Positions 36,907 through 44,120 of a stretch of DNA of 50,226 nucleotides are shown in pieces. The stretch lies in contig JAFZXU010000065.1 of the NCBI GenBank assembly GCA_017616655.1, positions 1 through 50,226 of the forward strand, given 5' to 3'. A program made the translations under genes and the position numbers. Below the pieces are notes generated by a model that saw only the letters and a program-made list of their open reading frames with translations, did not search any database and was not told the DNA's origin. Origin of the DNA: Bacteroidales bacterium. GTDB lineage: Bacteria; Bacteroidota; Bacteroidia; Bacteroidales; UBA932. Position 1 is the first letter of the stretch. The number at the start of each line of letters is the position of its first letter.

Positions 36907-38238
36907 ATGGGTATGAAGGTCTTCATCGAAACTTACGGCTGCCAGATGAACGTCAACGACAGCGAGGTGGTGCTCTCCATCCTGCAGGATGCCGGGTACA
37001 CGCGCTGTATGGATATCTCCGAAGCCGACCTTATCCTGGTCAACACCTGCTCGGTGAGGGACAATGCCGAGCAGCGGGTGCTGGGCCGTCTCGACGTCTT
37101 CCGCCTTGAGAAGAAAAAGAGGCCGGTGCTCGTCGGGGTACTGGGCTGCATGGCGGAGAGGCTCAAGGAGAAACTGCTTGAGAACGAGGCGGTCGATATA
37201 GTAGCAGGCCCCGATTCATACCGCGAGCTCCCCCGCCTTGTCTCGGCTGCAAGGCTCGAATCCAAGCAGATAGACACCCTCCTCTCACACGAGGAGACTT
37301 ATGGCGACATCGCCCCGGTGAGGATGGACAGCAACGGCGTCTCGGCCTTCATCTCCATAATGAGGGGATGCAACAACGTCTGCTCCTACTGCATAGTCCC
37401 CTTCGTGCGCGGTGCGGAGCGCAGCCGCGACCCGGAAAGCATCCTGCGCGAAGCCAAAAGCCTGATAGAGAACGGCTACAAGGAGATCAACCTTCTCGGA
37501 CAGAACGTGGATTCATACCGCTGGAAGAACCCGGAGAACCATGCCGACAGAGTGGATTTCGCAAGGCTGCTCGAGATGGTGGCGCTGCTCGACCCGACGG
37601 TACGCGTGCGCTTCGCCACCTCCCACCCCAAGGATATGTCCGACGGAGTGCTATACACGATGGCGATGTATGACAACATCTGCAAGCACATCCACCTCCC
37701 GGTTCAGTCGGGAAGCGACGTGATGCTCAAGAAAATGAACCGCAAATATACCCGCGAGAGCTACCTGGAGCGCATTTCGAAGATTCGCGAGATTCTTCCG
37801 GAGTGCTCCATAACCACCGACGTCATTGCCGGATTCTGCGGCGAGACCGAGGAGGACCACAGGCAGACCATCTCTCTCTTCAACGAGGTCAATTTCGATA
37901 GCGCCTTCATGTTCCAGTATTCCGAGCGTCCCGGCACGAAGGCGGCCCGTCAGTTTGCGGACGACGTGCCTCTCGAGGTCAAGACCGAAAGGCTGGAGGA
38001 GATCATCACCCTTCAGAACGAAATCTCCCTCGACAGGAATATTCTCTGCGTCGGAAACGTTTACGAAGTGCTCATAGAGGGGCCTTCGAAGCGCTCCCCG
38101 CTCGACCTGATGGGGCGCACCTCCGGCAACAAGACCTGCATCTTCCCCGCACGCGGACACAAAGCAGGAGAGTACGTCAACGTGCGCATACTCTCCTGTT
38201 CATCTGCCACCCTCAAGGGTGAAATTGTCGAAGACTAG
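36907..38238 (+). CDS. miaB: tRNA-2-methylthio-N6-dimethylallyladenosine synthase
   Basis: This 443-residue radical SAM methylthiotransferase modifies A37 of tRNAs reading UNN codons. The N-terminal UPF0004 domain starts [17 protein letters not shown] and has three cluster cysteines (YGC, NTCSVR, LGCMAE). The radical SAM motif CNNVCSYC binds the second 4Fe-4S. A TRAM domain ends the protein ([14 protein letters not shown]). Length fits. Start may be the ATG at 36907 or 36913. It converges with cysS, overlapping by 4 bp, and is divergent from the lipoprotein-SPOR-rpoN operon, with a shared promoter zone. Confidence 0.97.
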   Translation: MGMKVFIETYGCQMNVNDSEVVLSILQDAGYTRCMDISEADLILVNTCSVRDNAEQRVLGRLDVFRLEKKKRPVLVGVLGCMAERLKEKLLENEAVDIVAGPDSYRELPRLVSAARLESKQIDTLLSHEETYGDIAPVRMDSNGVSAFISIMRGCNNVCSYCIVPFVRGAERSRDPESILREAKSLIENGYKEINLLGQNVDSYRWKNPENHADRVDFARLLEMVALLDPTVRVRFATSHPKDMSDGVLYTMAMYDNICKHIHLPVQSGSDVMLKKMNRKYTRESYLERISKIREILPECSITTDVIAGFCGETEEDHRQTISLFNEVNFDSAFMFQYSERPGTKAARQFADDVPLEVKTERLEEIITLQNEISLDRNILCVGNVYEVLIEGPSKRSPLDLMGRTSGNKTCIFPARGHKAGEYVNVRILSCSSATLKGEIVED

Positions 38239-39716
38239 TCGGCGAGGGTCCACTCGCAGCCGCCGTCCTTCGTATCCTTTATCTGGATTCCGATCGCCTT
38301 GAGTTCGTCCCTAATCTTGTCGCTCACGGCCCAGTTCTTTTCGGCCTTGGCGGTGCGGCGGAAATCTATCACCATATCCATCAACCCTTCGATTACCTTG
38401 GCCGAAGCGGAGTCGGACTGCTCCTCGACGAGGCCGAGCACACCTCCGACTATATCGGCGAAAAGCGACTTGAGAACGGACGCGTCCTCTTCGTTCAGTT
38501 TTACGCTTCCGTCCTTGGCGCTGTTGACCATCTTGACCGCTTCGAAAAGCGCCGAGAGGGCGTTGGGAGTATTGAGGTCATCCAGCAGGGCGTCGTAAAC
38601 CTGCTCCTTTACGGCCTTCACCTGAGGTGCTGCCGGAGCTCCGGCCGTGACGGGGATGCCCTTCACATCCTTTGCCGCCTGCATCATCCTGCGGAGCCCC
38701 TTTTCCGCCGCCTGGAGCGCTTCGTTGCTGAAATCCAGGGTGCTGCGGTAGTGTGCCTGCAGTATGAAGAAGCGGACCGTCATAGGCGAATATGCCTGCT
38801 CCAGGAGGGGGTGCGAACCGCTGAAGAGTTCGTCGAGGGTGATGAAATTGCCCAGCGACTTGCCCATCTTCTGGCCGTTGATGGTGATCATATTGTTGTG
38901 CATCCAGTAATGGACGCCGCCGGTGCCGCGGGAAGCGACATTCTGCGCCAGCTCGCACTCATGGTGGGGGAACATAAGGTCCATTCCGCCGCCGTGGATG
39001 TCGAACTCCTCTCCGAGGTACTTCTCTCCCATCGCGGAGCACTCGAGATGCCAGCCGGGGAAGCCTTCGCTCCAGGGTGATGGCCAGTGCATTATGTGCT
39101 CCGGGGAGGCCTTCTTCCAGAGGGCGAAGTCCATCGGGGAGTGCTTGTCGTCCTGCCCGTCGAGGTTGCGGGTTCCCTCCTTGGTATCCTCCAGGTTGCG
39201 GCCTGAAAGCACTCCGTAGTGATGCTTTTCGTTGTACTTCTGCACGTCGAAATAGACCGAACCGTTGCTGATGTAGGCGAATCCGGCATCGAGTATCTTC
39301 TGCACGAGGGCGATCTGCTCGATGATGTGGCCGGAGGCGTGAGGCTCGATGGAGGGCGGCAGCACGTTGAGTTTCTTCATGGCCTCGTGGTAGCGCAGGG
39401 TATAGGTCTGCACCACTTCCATAGGCTCGAGGCTCTCCAGGCGGGCCTTCTTCGCTATCTTGTCCTCCCCTTCGTCGGCATCGTTCTCCAAATGGCCCAC
39501 GTCGGTGATGTTGCGCACGTAGCGCACCTTGTAGCCGATATGCTTGAGCAGCCTGAAAAGGACGTCGTAGGTGACTCCGGGGCGCGCATGGCCCAGATGG
39601 GCGTCGCCATAGACGGTAGGGCCGCAGACATACATCCCCACCATGCCCGGATGGATGGGTTTGAAGAGTTCCTTGGTCCGTGAAAGGGTATTGTATATGT
39701 AGAAGTTGGGTATCAT
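38235..39716 (-). CDS. cysS: cysteinyl-tRNA synthetase
   Basis: This 493-residue class I synthetase charges tRNA-Cys. The zinc-binding Cys31 ([19 protein letters not shown]) leads into the HIGH box (HLGH, 40 to 43), and the KMSKS loop reads KMGKS. Further zinc ligands are in the WHLECSAM and HHECELAQ segments. The C-terminal anticodon-binding helices and the short end domain ([14 protein letters not shown]) are present. The frame reaches 39740, but the ATG at 39716 gives the family start [12 protein letters not shown]. It lies 20 bp behind a small lipoprotein gene and is likely co-transcribed with it and dcp. Confidence 0.97.
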   Translation of the reverse strand: MIPNFYIYNTLSRTKELFKPIHPGMVGMYVCGPTVYGDAHLGHARPGVTYDVLFRLLKHIGYKVRYVRNITDVGHLENDADEGEDKIAKKARLESLEPMEVVQTYTLRYHEAMKKLNVLPPSIEPHASGHIIEQIALVQKILDAGFAYISNGSVYFDVQKYNEKHHYGVLSGRNLEDTKEGTRNLDGQDDKHSPMDFALWKKASPEHIMHWPSPWSEGFPGWHLECSAMGEKYLGEEFDIHGGGMDLMFPHHECELAQNVASRGTGGVHYWMHNNMITINGQKMGKSLGNFITLDELFSGSHPLLEQAYSPMTVRFFILQAHYRSTLDFSNEALQAAEKGLRRMMQAAKDVKGIPVTAGAPAAPQVKAVKEQVYDALLDDLNTPNALSALFEAVKMVNSAKDGSVKLNEEDASVLKSLFADIVGGVLGLVEEQSDSASAKVIEGLMDMVIDFRRTAKAEKNWAVSDKIRDELKAIGIQIKDTKDGGCEWTLAD

Positions 39717-39736
39717 CGCAAATCGTTTTAGATGTG

Positions 39737-40207
39737 TCAAAGGTTCGAACGGAGGAAGCGCATAATCGTATATTCAGGCTCGTCATAGTGCCTGTGAAGT
39801 ATGTCGAGGGTATCTCCGCTCTGCGTCAGGGTAAAAGTATAAGGTTCTCCGGAATGGCCGGCCGGGATGAGGCTCGAAGGCTCGTCGGGAATCAGGATCA
39901 CTTCGAACGACGTTCCGTTCTTGGGGATGACCTCGGTTTTCCAGAATCCATACTCCGGCGAACCGACTGCCTCGGACTGGAACACCATGGCTCCGGTATA
40001 TCCGAAACGGAGATAGGAAGTGACGGTAGTCTTGTCGGTAAAGCCGATCAGGGTTCCGTTCGTATCGAAGACTGAGACTGACTCCTCGAGCCAGGGATCC
40101 TTGCAGAGGGTATTGTTCTCGTCGAGGAAATCCAGCTTGCAGGAGACCGAAAGAAAGGCTACGGCCGCAATAATGGTGATTCTCAATAACGCTTTCATAT
40201 TCTTCAT
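39737..40207 (-). CDS. hypothetical small lipoprotein
   Basis: This 156-residue lipoprotein has a signal peptide and lipobox (LSVSC, Cys23). Mature part opens with KLDFLDENN and is beta-rich ([57 protein letters not shown]). I do not recognise the family. It starts 1 bp behind dcp and is followed by cysS, so it is inside an operon, but that gives no clue to its role. Met1 and Met4 are both possible starts. Confidence 0.7.
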   Translation of the reverse strand: MKNMKALLRITIIAAVAFLSVSCKLDFLDENNTLCKDPWLEESVSVFDTNGTLIGFTDKTTVTSYLRFGYTGAMVFQSEAVGSPEYGFWKTEVIPKNGTSFEVILIPDEPSSLIPAGHSGEPYTFTLTQSGDTLDILHRHYDEPEYTIMRFLRSNL

Positions 40208-40208
40208 C

Positions 40209-42314
40209 CTATTTCATTCCCATCTTGACCAGGAGTGCATCCGGCTCGGGATCGCGCCCCATAAAGTCACGGAAGAGGACGTCGGCATCAACCGTACCGC
40301 CCTTGGAGAGCAGCTTGTCGCGGAATTCGCCGGCCACCTCGCGGTTGAAGATGCCGCGCTCCTTGAAGAGCGAGAAGGCGTCGGCCTCGAGCACCTCGGC
40401 CCACTTATATGAATAGTATCCTGCCGAATAGCCCCCCGAGAAGATATGGTTGAACGCGGGTGAGAAGACTGCGCTGTCGACCGAAGGCATCATCGGGGTG
40501 CGGTTCACGATCTCCTGTTCGAAGGCGATTACGTCGAGATTTTCGGGAATGCTCTTGAGGGAGTGCCACTCCATATCCACCGTGCCGTAGTTGAGCTGGC
40601 GGATGCAGGCATATCCGGCAAGGAAGTTCCTGGCCTCCACGATCCTGTCGATGTACTCCTGCGGGATGGCTTCGCCGGTCTTGTAATGCTTCGCGAAGGT
40701 CTTGAGATACTCGGGTTCATAGGCCCAGTTCTCCATGATCTGGGAAGGCAGCTCCACGAAGTCGCGGTCCACGTTCGTACCGGTGAGGGAGTGATAGGTG
40801 CCCTCGGCCAGCATTCCGTGGAGGGCGTGGCCGAACTCGTGCAGGATGGTGGTAAGCTCGTCGAAGGTAATCAGCGAAGGCTCGTCTGCCGTAGGCTTGG
40901 TGAAGTTGGTCACCACGGAGACGAAGGGCCTCTCCTCCACCCCGTCCCTGACCGACATTCCGCGGAATTCAGTCATCCAGGCGCCTCCGCGCTTGCTTTC
41001 GCGGGGGAAGTAATCCATATAGAGGAGGGCCATGAAGCGGCCGTTCTCATCCTTGACCTCGAAAACCTTCACGTCGGGATGATAGACGGGGATGTCCTTA
41101 CGCTCGGTGAATGTGAGGCCGTAGAGGGTGTTGGCAAGGCCGAATACAGCGGCCTGGACGCTGTCGAGCCTGAAATAGGGCTTGAGCAGCTCGTCGTTGA
41201 GAGAATACATCTCGTCGCGGTACTTTTCCGACCAGTATGAGAAATCCCAGGGCATCAGTTCCCCCTCGAAGCCGTTGACGTTGGCATACTTGCGGATCTC
41301 ATCCACATCGCGGATTGCGAAGGGATAGGCCTTTTCGCGCAGGTTGGCGAGGAAGTCGTCCACCGTCCTGCGGCTCCTGGCCATGGTCTCCACGAGGGAA
41401 TAATCGGCATAGGTCTCGTAGCCCAGGAGGTTGGCGATCTTCAACCTGAGATTCAGTATCTCCTTGATTGTTGGGATGTTGTCAAATTCACCGCCTACCG
41501 ACTTGGTATTGTAGGCGCGCCAGAGTTTTTCGCGCAGGGCGCGGTTGGAACTGTACTTCATGAATGGACTGTAGCTCGGCTGGTCGAGAGTGAAAGTCCA
41601 TCCCTCCTGCCCGCGGCTCTTCGCCTCGGCTGCCGCCATATCCTTCACGAAATCGGGCAGACCTTCAAGATCGGCATCGTCGGTGAGATTCATGACGAAC
41701 GCGTTGGATGCGGAGAGCACGTTGCGGCCGAACTTCAGGGTGGCGAGGGAGAGAGCCTCGCTCAACTTGGAATACTCATCCTTCTGTTCGTCGGAGAGGT
41801 TGGCTCCGTTGCGCTCGAAACTGCGGTAGGTCTCATCCAGCAGCTTGCGCTGCTCAGGAGTGAGATCCATCCCTTCGCGCTGTTCGTATACGGTCTTCAC
41901 GCGTTTGAAAAGGTCGGGATTGAGCAGGATGGAAACGCTGTATTCGGTAAGCATCGGGGAGACATCCTCCGCCGTCTGCTGCATCTCGGGGCTTGTACAG
42001 CACTCATTCAGATTGAAAAATATGTTGCTGATGCTCTCAAGACGGCCTCCGGCCCTTTCCAGAGCCTCGATGGTGTTGGCGAAGGTGGGCTCATCGGGAT
42101 TCTCCGCGATGGCCTTTATCTCCTCCTTACCCTCTGCGATGGCAGCCTCGAAGGCCGGTTTGTAATGCCCGGTCTTGATCTTGTCGAATGCCGGAGCGCC
42201 GTAAGGGGCCTCCGAAGAAACAAGAAGCGGATTCTTCATAGTGCATGATGTGATTAAAGCGACAGCAATGAGCGTCGCACCCATAAGATTCTTCATCTTC
42301 AGTAGTCGTTTCAT
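40209..42314 (-). CDS. dcp: peptidyl-dipeptidase Dcp-like M3 peptidase (lipoprotein)
   Basis: This 701-residue M3 zinc peptidase has the active-site HEFGHALHG with HExxH and the downstream Glu ligand in the DFVELPSQIMENW region. The N-terminal helical lobe (FDKIKTGHYKPAFEAAIAEGKEEI) and the MPWDFSYW segment are typical. Dcp releases C-terminal dipeptides. Unlike the cytosolic E. coli enzyme, this one has a signal peptide and lipobox (LITSC, Cys24), so it works in the periplasm or at the outer membrane in peptide scavenging. The start could be the ATG at 42314 or that at 42296; a TATCTTCG box lies very close upstream of the former. A small lipoprotein gene follows by 1 bp. Confidence 0.93.
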   Translation of the reverse strand: MKRLLKMKNLMGATLIAVALITSCTMKNPLLVSSEAPYGAPAFDKIKTGHYKPAFEAAIAEGKEEIKAIAENPDEPTFANTIEALERAGGRLESISNIFFNLNECCTSPEMQQTAEDVSPMLTEYSVSILLNPDLFKRVKTVYEQREGMDLTPEQRKLLDETYRSFERNGANLSDEQKDEYSKLSEALSLATLKFGRNVLSASNAFVMNLTDDADLEGLPDFVKDMAAAEAKSRGQEGWTFTLDQPSYSPFMKYSSNRALREKLWRAYNTKSVGGEFDNIPTIKEILNLRLKIANLLGYETYADYSLVETMARSRRTVDDFLANLREKAYPFAIRDVDEIRKYANVNGFEGELMPWDFSYWSEKYRDEMYSLNDELLKPYFRLDSVQAAVFGLANTLYGLTFTERKDIPVYHPDVKVFEVKDENGRFMALLYMDYFPRESKRGGAWMTEFRGMSVRDGVEERPFVSVVTNFTKPTADEPSLITFDELTTILHEFGHALHGMLAEGTYHSLTGTNVDRDFVELPSQIMENWAYEPEYLKTFAKHYKTGEAIPQEYIDRIVEARNFLAGYACIRQLNYGTVDMEWHSLKSIPENLDVIAFEQEIVNRTPMMPSVDSAVFSPAFNHIFSGGYSAGYYSYKWAEVLEADAFSLFKERGIFNREVAGEFRDKLLSKGGTVDADVLFRDFMGRDPEPDALLVKMGMK

Positions 42315-42349
42315 ATCTTGCGAAGATATAAAAAAAACCGATTGCATAT

Positions 42350-42697
42350 CTACTCGGAGAGAATCCTCACCCCGCGACGCCCCTCTATCCTGTAGGGAAT
42401 GTCGTAACAGAAATAGACCGGACGCCCCAGGAATCTGCGGGAACAGGCGGTACAGTACTTCTCGGAAAACATCTTTTCCGCCATCTCAGAGCGCTCCAGA
42501 CGGGTCTTGCCGCTCCTGCGGCACTCCGCGAGGATGGCGTGGTTGCGGTTGAGCAGGGAGTTGATCCTGTATGAATAAGCCTTCGACTGGCGCGAAGCTG
42601 AATTGTGATAACTGTTGCGGCAGGAGTCGCTGCAGAAACGCTTGTCGCTTCTCCCGGAAAAGACCTCGCCGCACTCAAGACAATAGCGTTGTTCCAT
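42350..42697 (-). CDS. zinc-ribbon protein, unknown
   Basis: This 115-residue cytosolic protein starts MEQRYCLECGEVFSGRSDKRFCSDSC, a treble-clef or zinc-ribbon-like site (C-x2-C...C-x3-C). After a Ser/Tyr/Arg-rich helical region (RQSKAYSYRINSLLNRNHAILAECR), a second pair, KYCTACSRRFLGRPVYFCYD, occurs near the end. Similar short proteins are common in Bacteroidales, and I know of no assigned function. Nucleic-acid or ribosome binding is plausible from the Cys pairs and basic charge. The frame reaches 42733, but the ATG at 42697 starts the Cys domain and follows a TATATTCG box. Confidence 0.7.
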   Translation of the reverse strand: MEQRYCLECGEVFSGRSDKRFCSDSCRNSYHNSASRQSKAYSYRINSLLNRNHAILAECRRSGKTRLERSEMAEKMFSEKYCTACSRRFLGRPVYFCYDIPYRIEGRRGVRILSE

Positions 42698-42794
42698 ATT
42701 GCGAATATAATACGCAGGGGCCGCTATTGGCATTACAAAAACAACGGCTGTGCATTATTGTAGGTAAAGTACGAAAAACCGATTATCGCCCATT

Positions 42795-42818
42795 CCGTTT
42801 GCAAACGTTTATAAACGG
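42795..42818 (+). promoter_or_regulatory. tandem CGTTTnnAAACG palindromes upstream of ssb
   Basis: Two overlapping palindromic units, CGTTTGCAAACG and CGTTTATAAACG, share the central CG and fill 24 bp. The left 21 bp differ from the element at 19603-19623 at only two positions. It lies about 30 bp before the -33 element of the ssb promoter. Confidence 0.55.
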
Positions 42819-42846
42819 ATATAGTCGCCTATAAATGTTTAGAGTA

Positions 42847-42877
42847 TTGCTGTCGACCCCATGTCGCCTTTACTTTG
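42847..42877 (+). promoter_or_regulatory. promoter of ssb
   Basis: TTGC (42847-42850), 19 bp, TTACTTTG (42870-42877): -7 box with one mismatch to TAnnTTTG and ideal spacing, about 24 nt before the start codon. Confidence 0.65.
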
Positions 42878-42901
42878 CAGACACATAAAAAAACAACTAT
42901 T

Positions 42902-43261
42902 ATGGATAATTTATCATTGAACCGGGTAGAGCTGCGAGGAAGGATCGGGCAGGACCCGAGAATCGCCAAAGTGGGCGATTCGACAGTCGCAAGGTTTTCA
43001 GTTGCGACAAGTGAGATTTACAAGGACAGGAACGGAGACCTGAAGGAGGAGACCACCTGGCACAACGTATCGGCCTGGAACGGCCGTAACATCGCCGACT
43101 TTTCCGGGCTCAGGAAAGGAGTCCCCGTATCGGTGGTGGGGCGGATACGCAATGTCCGTTACACCTCCACCGAGGGAGAGGAGCGGCAGTACAGCGAAAT
43201 CCAGGCATCCCGGCTCGCGATAGTGGATGCCGCCGAAGCCGCCCCGGCAGCCGTCTCCTGA
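42902..43261 (+). CDS. ssb: short single-stranded DNA-binding protein lacking an acidic tip
   Basis: This 119-residue protein is an OB-fold SSB: SLNRVELRGRIGQDPRI, VARFSVATSE, TTWHNVSAWNGRNIAD, KGVPVSVVGRIRNVRY and the EIQASRLAIVD end. It stops after a short Ala-rich segment (AAEAAPAAVS) with no Gly/Pro linker and no acidic D-D-D-[IL]-P-F tip, through which normal SSBs recruit repair and replication partners. It is probably an accessory SSB, with the housekeeping one elsewhere; that is inference. The upstream region carries a promoter and a palindromic element also found at the BASS promoter. A GC-rich hairpin follows. Confidence 0.9.
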   Translation: MDNLSLNRVELRGRIGQDPRIAKVGDSTVARFSVATSEIYKDRNGDLKEETTWHNVSAWNGRNIADFSGLRKGVPVSVVGRIRNVRYTSTEGEERQYSEIQASRLAIVDAAEAAPAAVS

Positions 43262-43264
43262 TCC

Positions 43265-43284
43265 GCCCCCCCGAAAAGGGGGGC
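43265..43284 (+). terminator. GC-rich hairpin after ssb, terminator without T-run
   Basis: G-C7 and G6-C pair around a GAAAA loop. There is no T tract downstream, so it is an imperfect intrinsic terminator or a mRNA-stabilising hairpin. Confidence 0.4.
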
Positions 43285-43291
43285 TGACCTG

Positions 43292-43322
43292 TTGCGGCTG
43301 TGGCTGCAAATGCTTAACTTTG
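43292..43322 (+). promoter_or_regulatory. promoter of the rhamnose operon
   Basis: TTGC (43293-43296 or one base earlier), about 19 bp, TAACTTTG (43315-43322), 27 nt before the first gene of the operon. Confidence 0.7.
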
Positions 43323-43348
43323 TAGGACATCATCAAAACAACGTTCCT

Positions 43349-44119
43349 ATGAAAAAGAGCATTGCAATAATTATGGCTTTAATGGTAGTTCTGACAGGAT
43401 GCCAGGTGACTAAGAATACAGCCATCACGCCTGGGAGCGGAAAGGTCTGGGTCGTGGCCCACAGGGGTTACCACCCTTCCGCAGAATATCCCGAAAACTC
43501 GATCGCCTCACTCAAATATGCCCAGAAACTTGGGGTCTACGGTTCGGAATTCGATGTCTGGTGTACTGCAGACGGGGGTCTCTACGTCAACCATGACAGG
43601 ACCTTCAAGGGTGTGACCATTGCCAAATCCACCTCCGACGTGGTCGGGAACATCACCCTTTCCAATGGGGAGAAAATGCCCACCCTTCGGGCCTATCTGG
43701 AGCAGGGCAGGAAGGTCCCTTCCGTCAAGATGATCCTGGAGATCAAGAATGATGAAGCCACCGACGGAAGCGTGGCGCTCGTGAAGGAACTCAGGATGGA
43801 GAAACAGGTGGAGTGGATCTCCTTCTCGTACGAAGCCTGCAAGAGGGTTCACGAACTGCTCCCTAAGGCGATTGTGCAGTACCTAAACGGCGACAAATCG
43901 CCTTCGGAAGTGCTGGCTGACGGCATTACGGCAATAGACTACTCCTCGAAGGCGCTGAAAGCCCATCCGGAATGGATCCTCGAGGCGCACAAGAACGGTA
44001 TGTTCGTCAACGTCTGGACGGTGAACTCCGATTTCGACTACTGGATTGGCCAAAGAGTGGATGTCATCACCACAAACGAATCCGAAGCATTGTTGAATCT
44101 GCTGAAAGAAAAACGCTGA
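43349..44119 (+). CDS. glycerophosphodiester phosphodiesterase family lipoprotein
   Basis: This 256-residue lipoprotein (lipobox VLTGC, Cys18) has a full GDPD active site: AHRG (His38, Arg39), PENS (Glu49), GSEFDV (Glu67, Asp69), TADGGLYVNHD (His82). Such enzymes hydrolyse glycerophosphodiesters to glycerol 3-phosphate plus alcohol. Being lipid-anchored and exported, it would act on external or periplasmic substrates. It is the first gene of the transcript that continues 1 bp later with the GH78 rhamnosidase, so it belongs to the rhamnose operon. The frame is open upstream, but the lipobox fixes the start. Its role in rhamnose use is unexplained. Confidence 0.9.
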   Translation: MKKSIAIIMALMVVLTGCQVTKNTAITPGSGKVWVVAHRGYHPSAEYPENSIASLKYAQKLGVYGSEFDVWCTADGGLYVNHDRTFKGVTIAKSTSDVVGNITLSNGEKMPTLRAYLEQGRKVPSVKMILEIKNDEATDGSVALVKELRMEKQVEWISFSYEACKRVHELLPKAIVQYLNGDKSPSEVLADGITAIDYSSKALKAHPEWILEAHKNGMFVNVWTVNSDFDYWIGQRVDVITTNESEALLNLLKEKR

Positions 44120-44120
44120 T

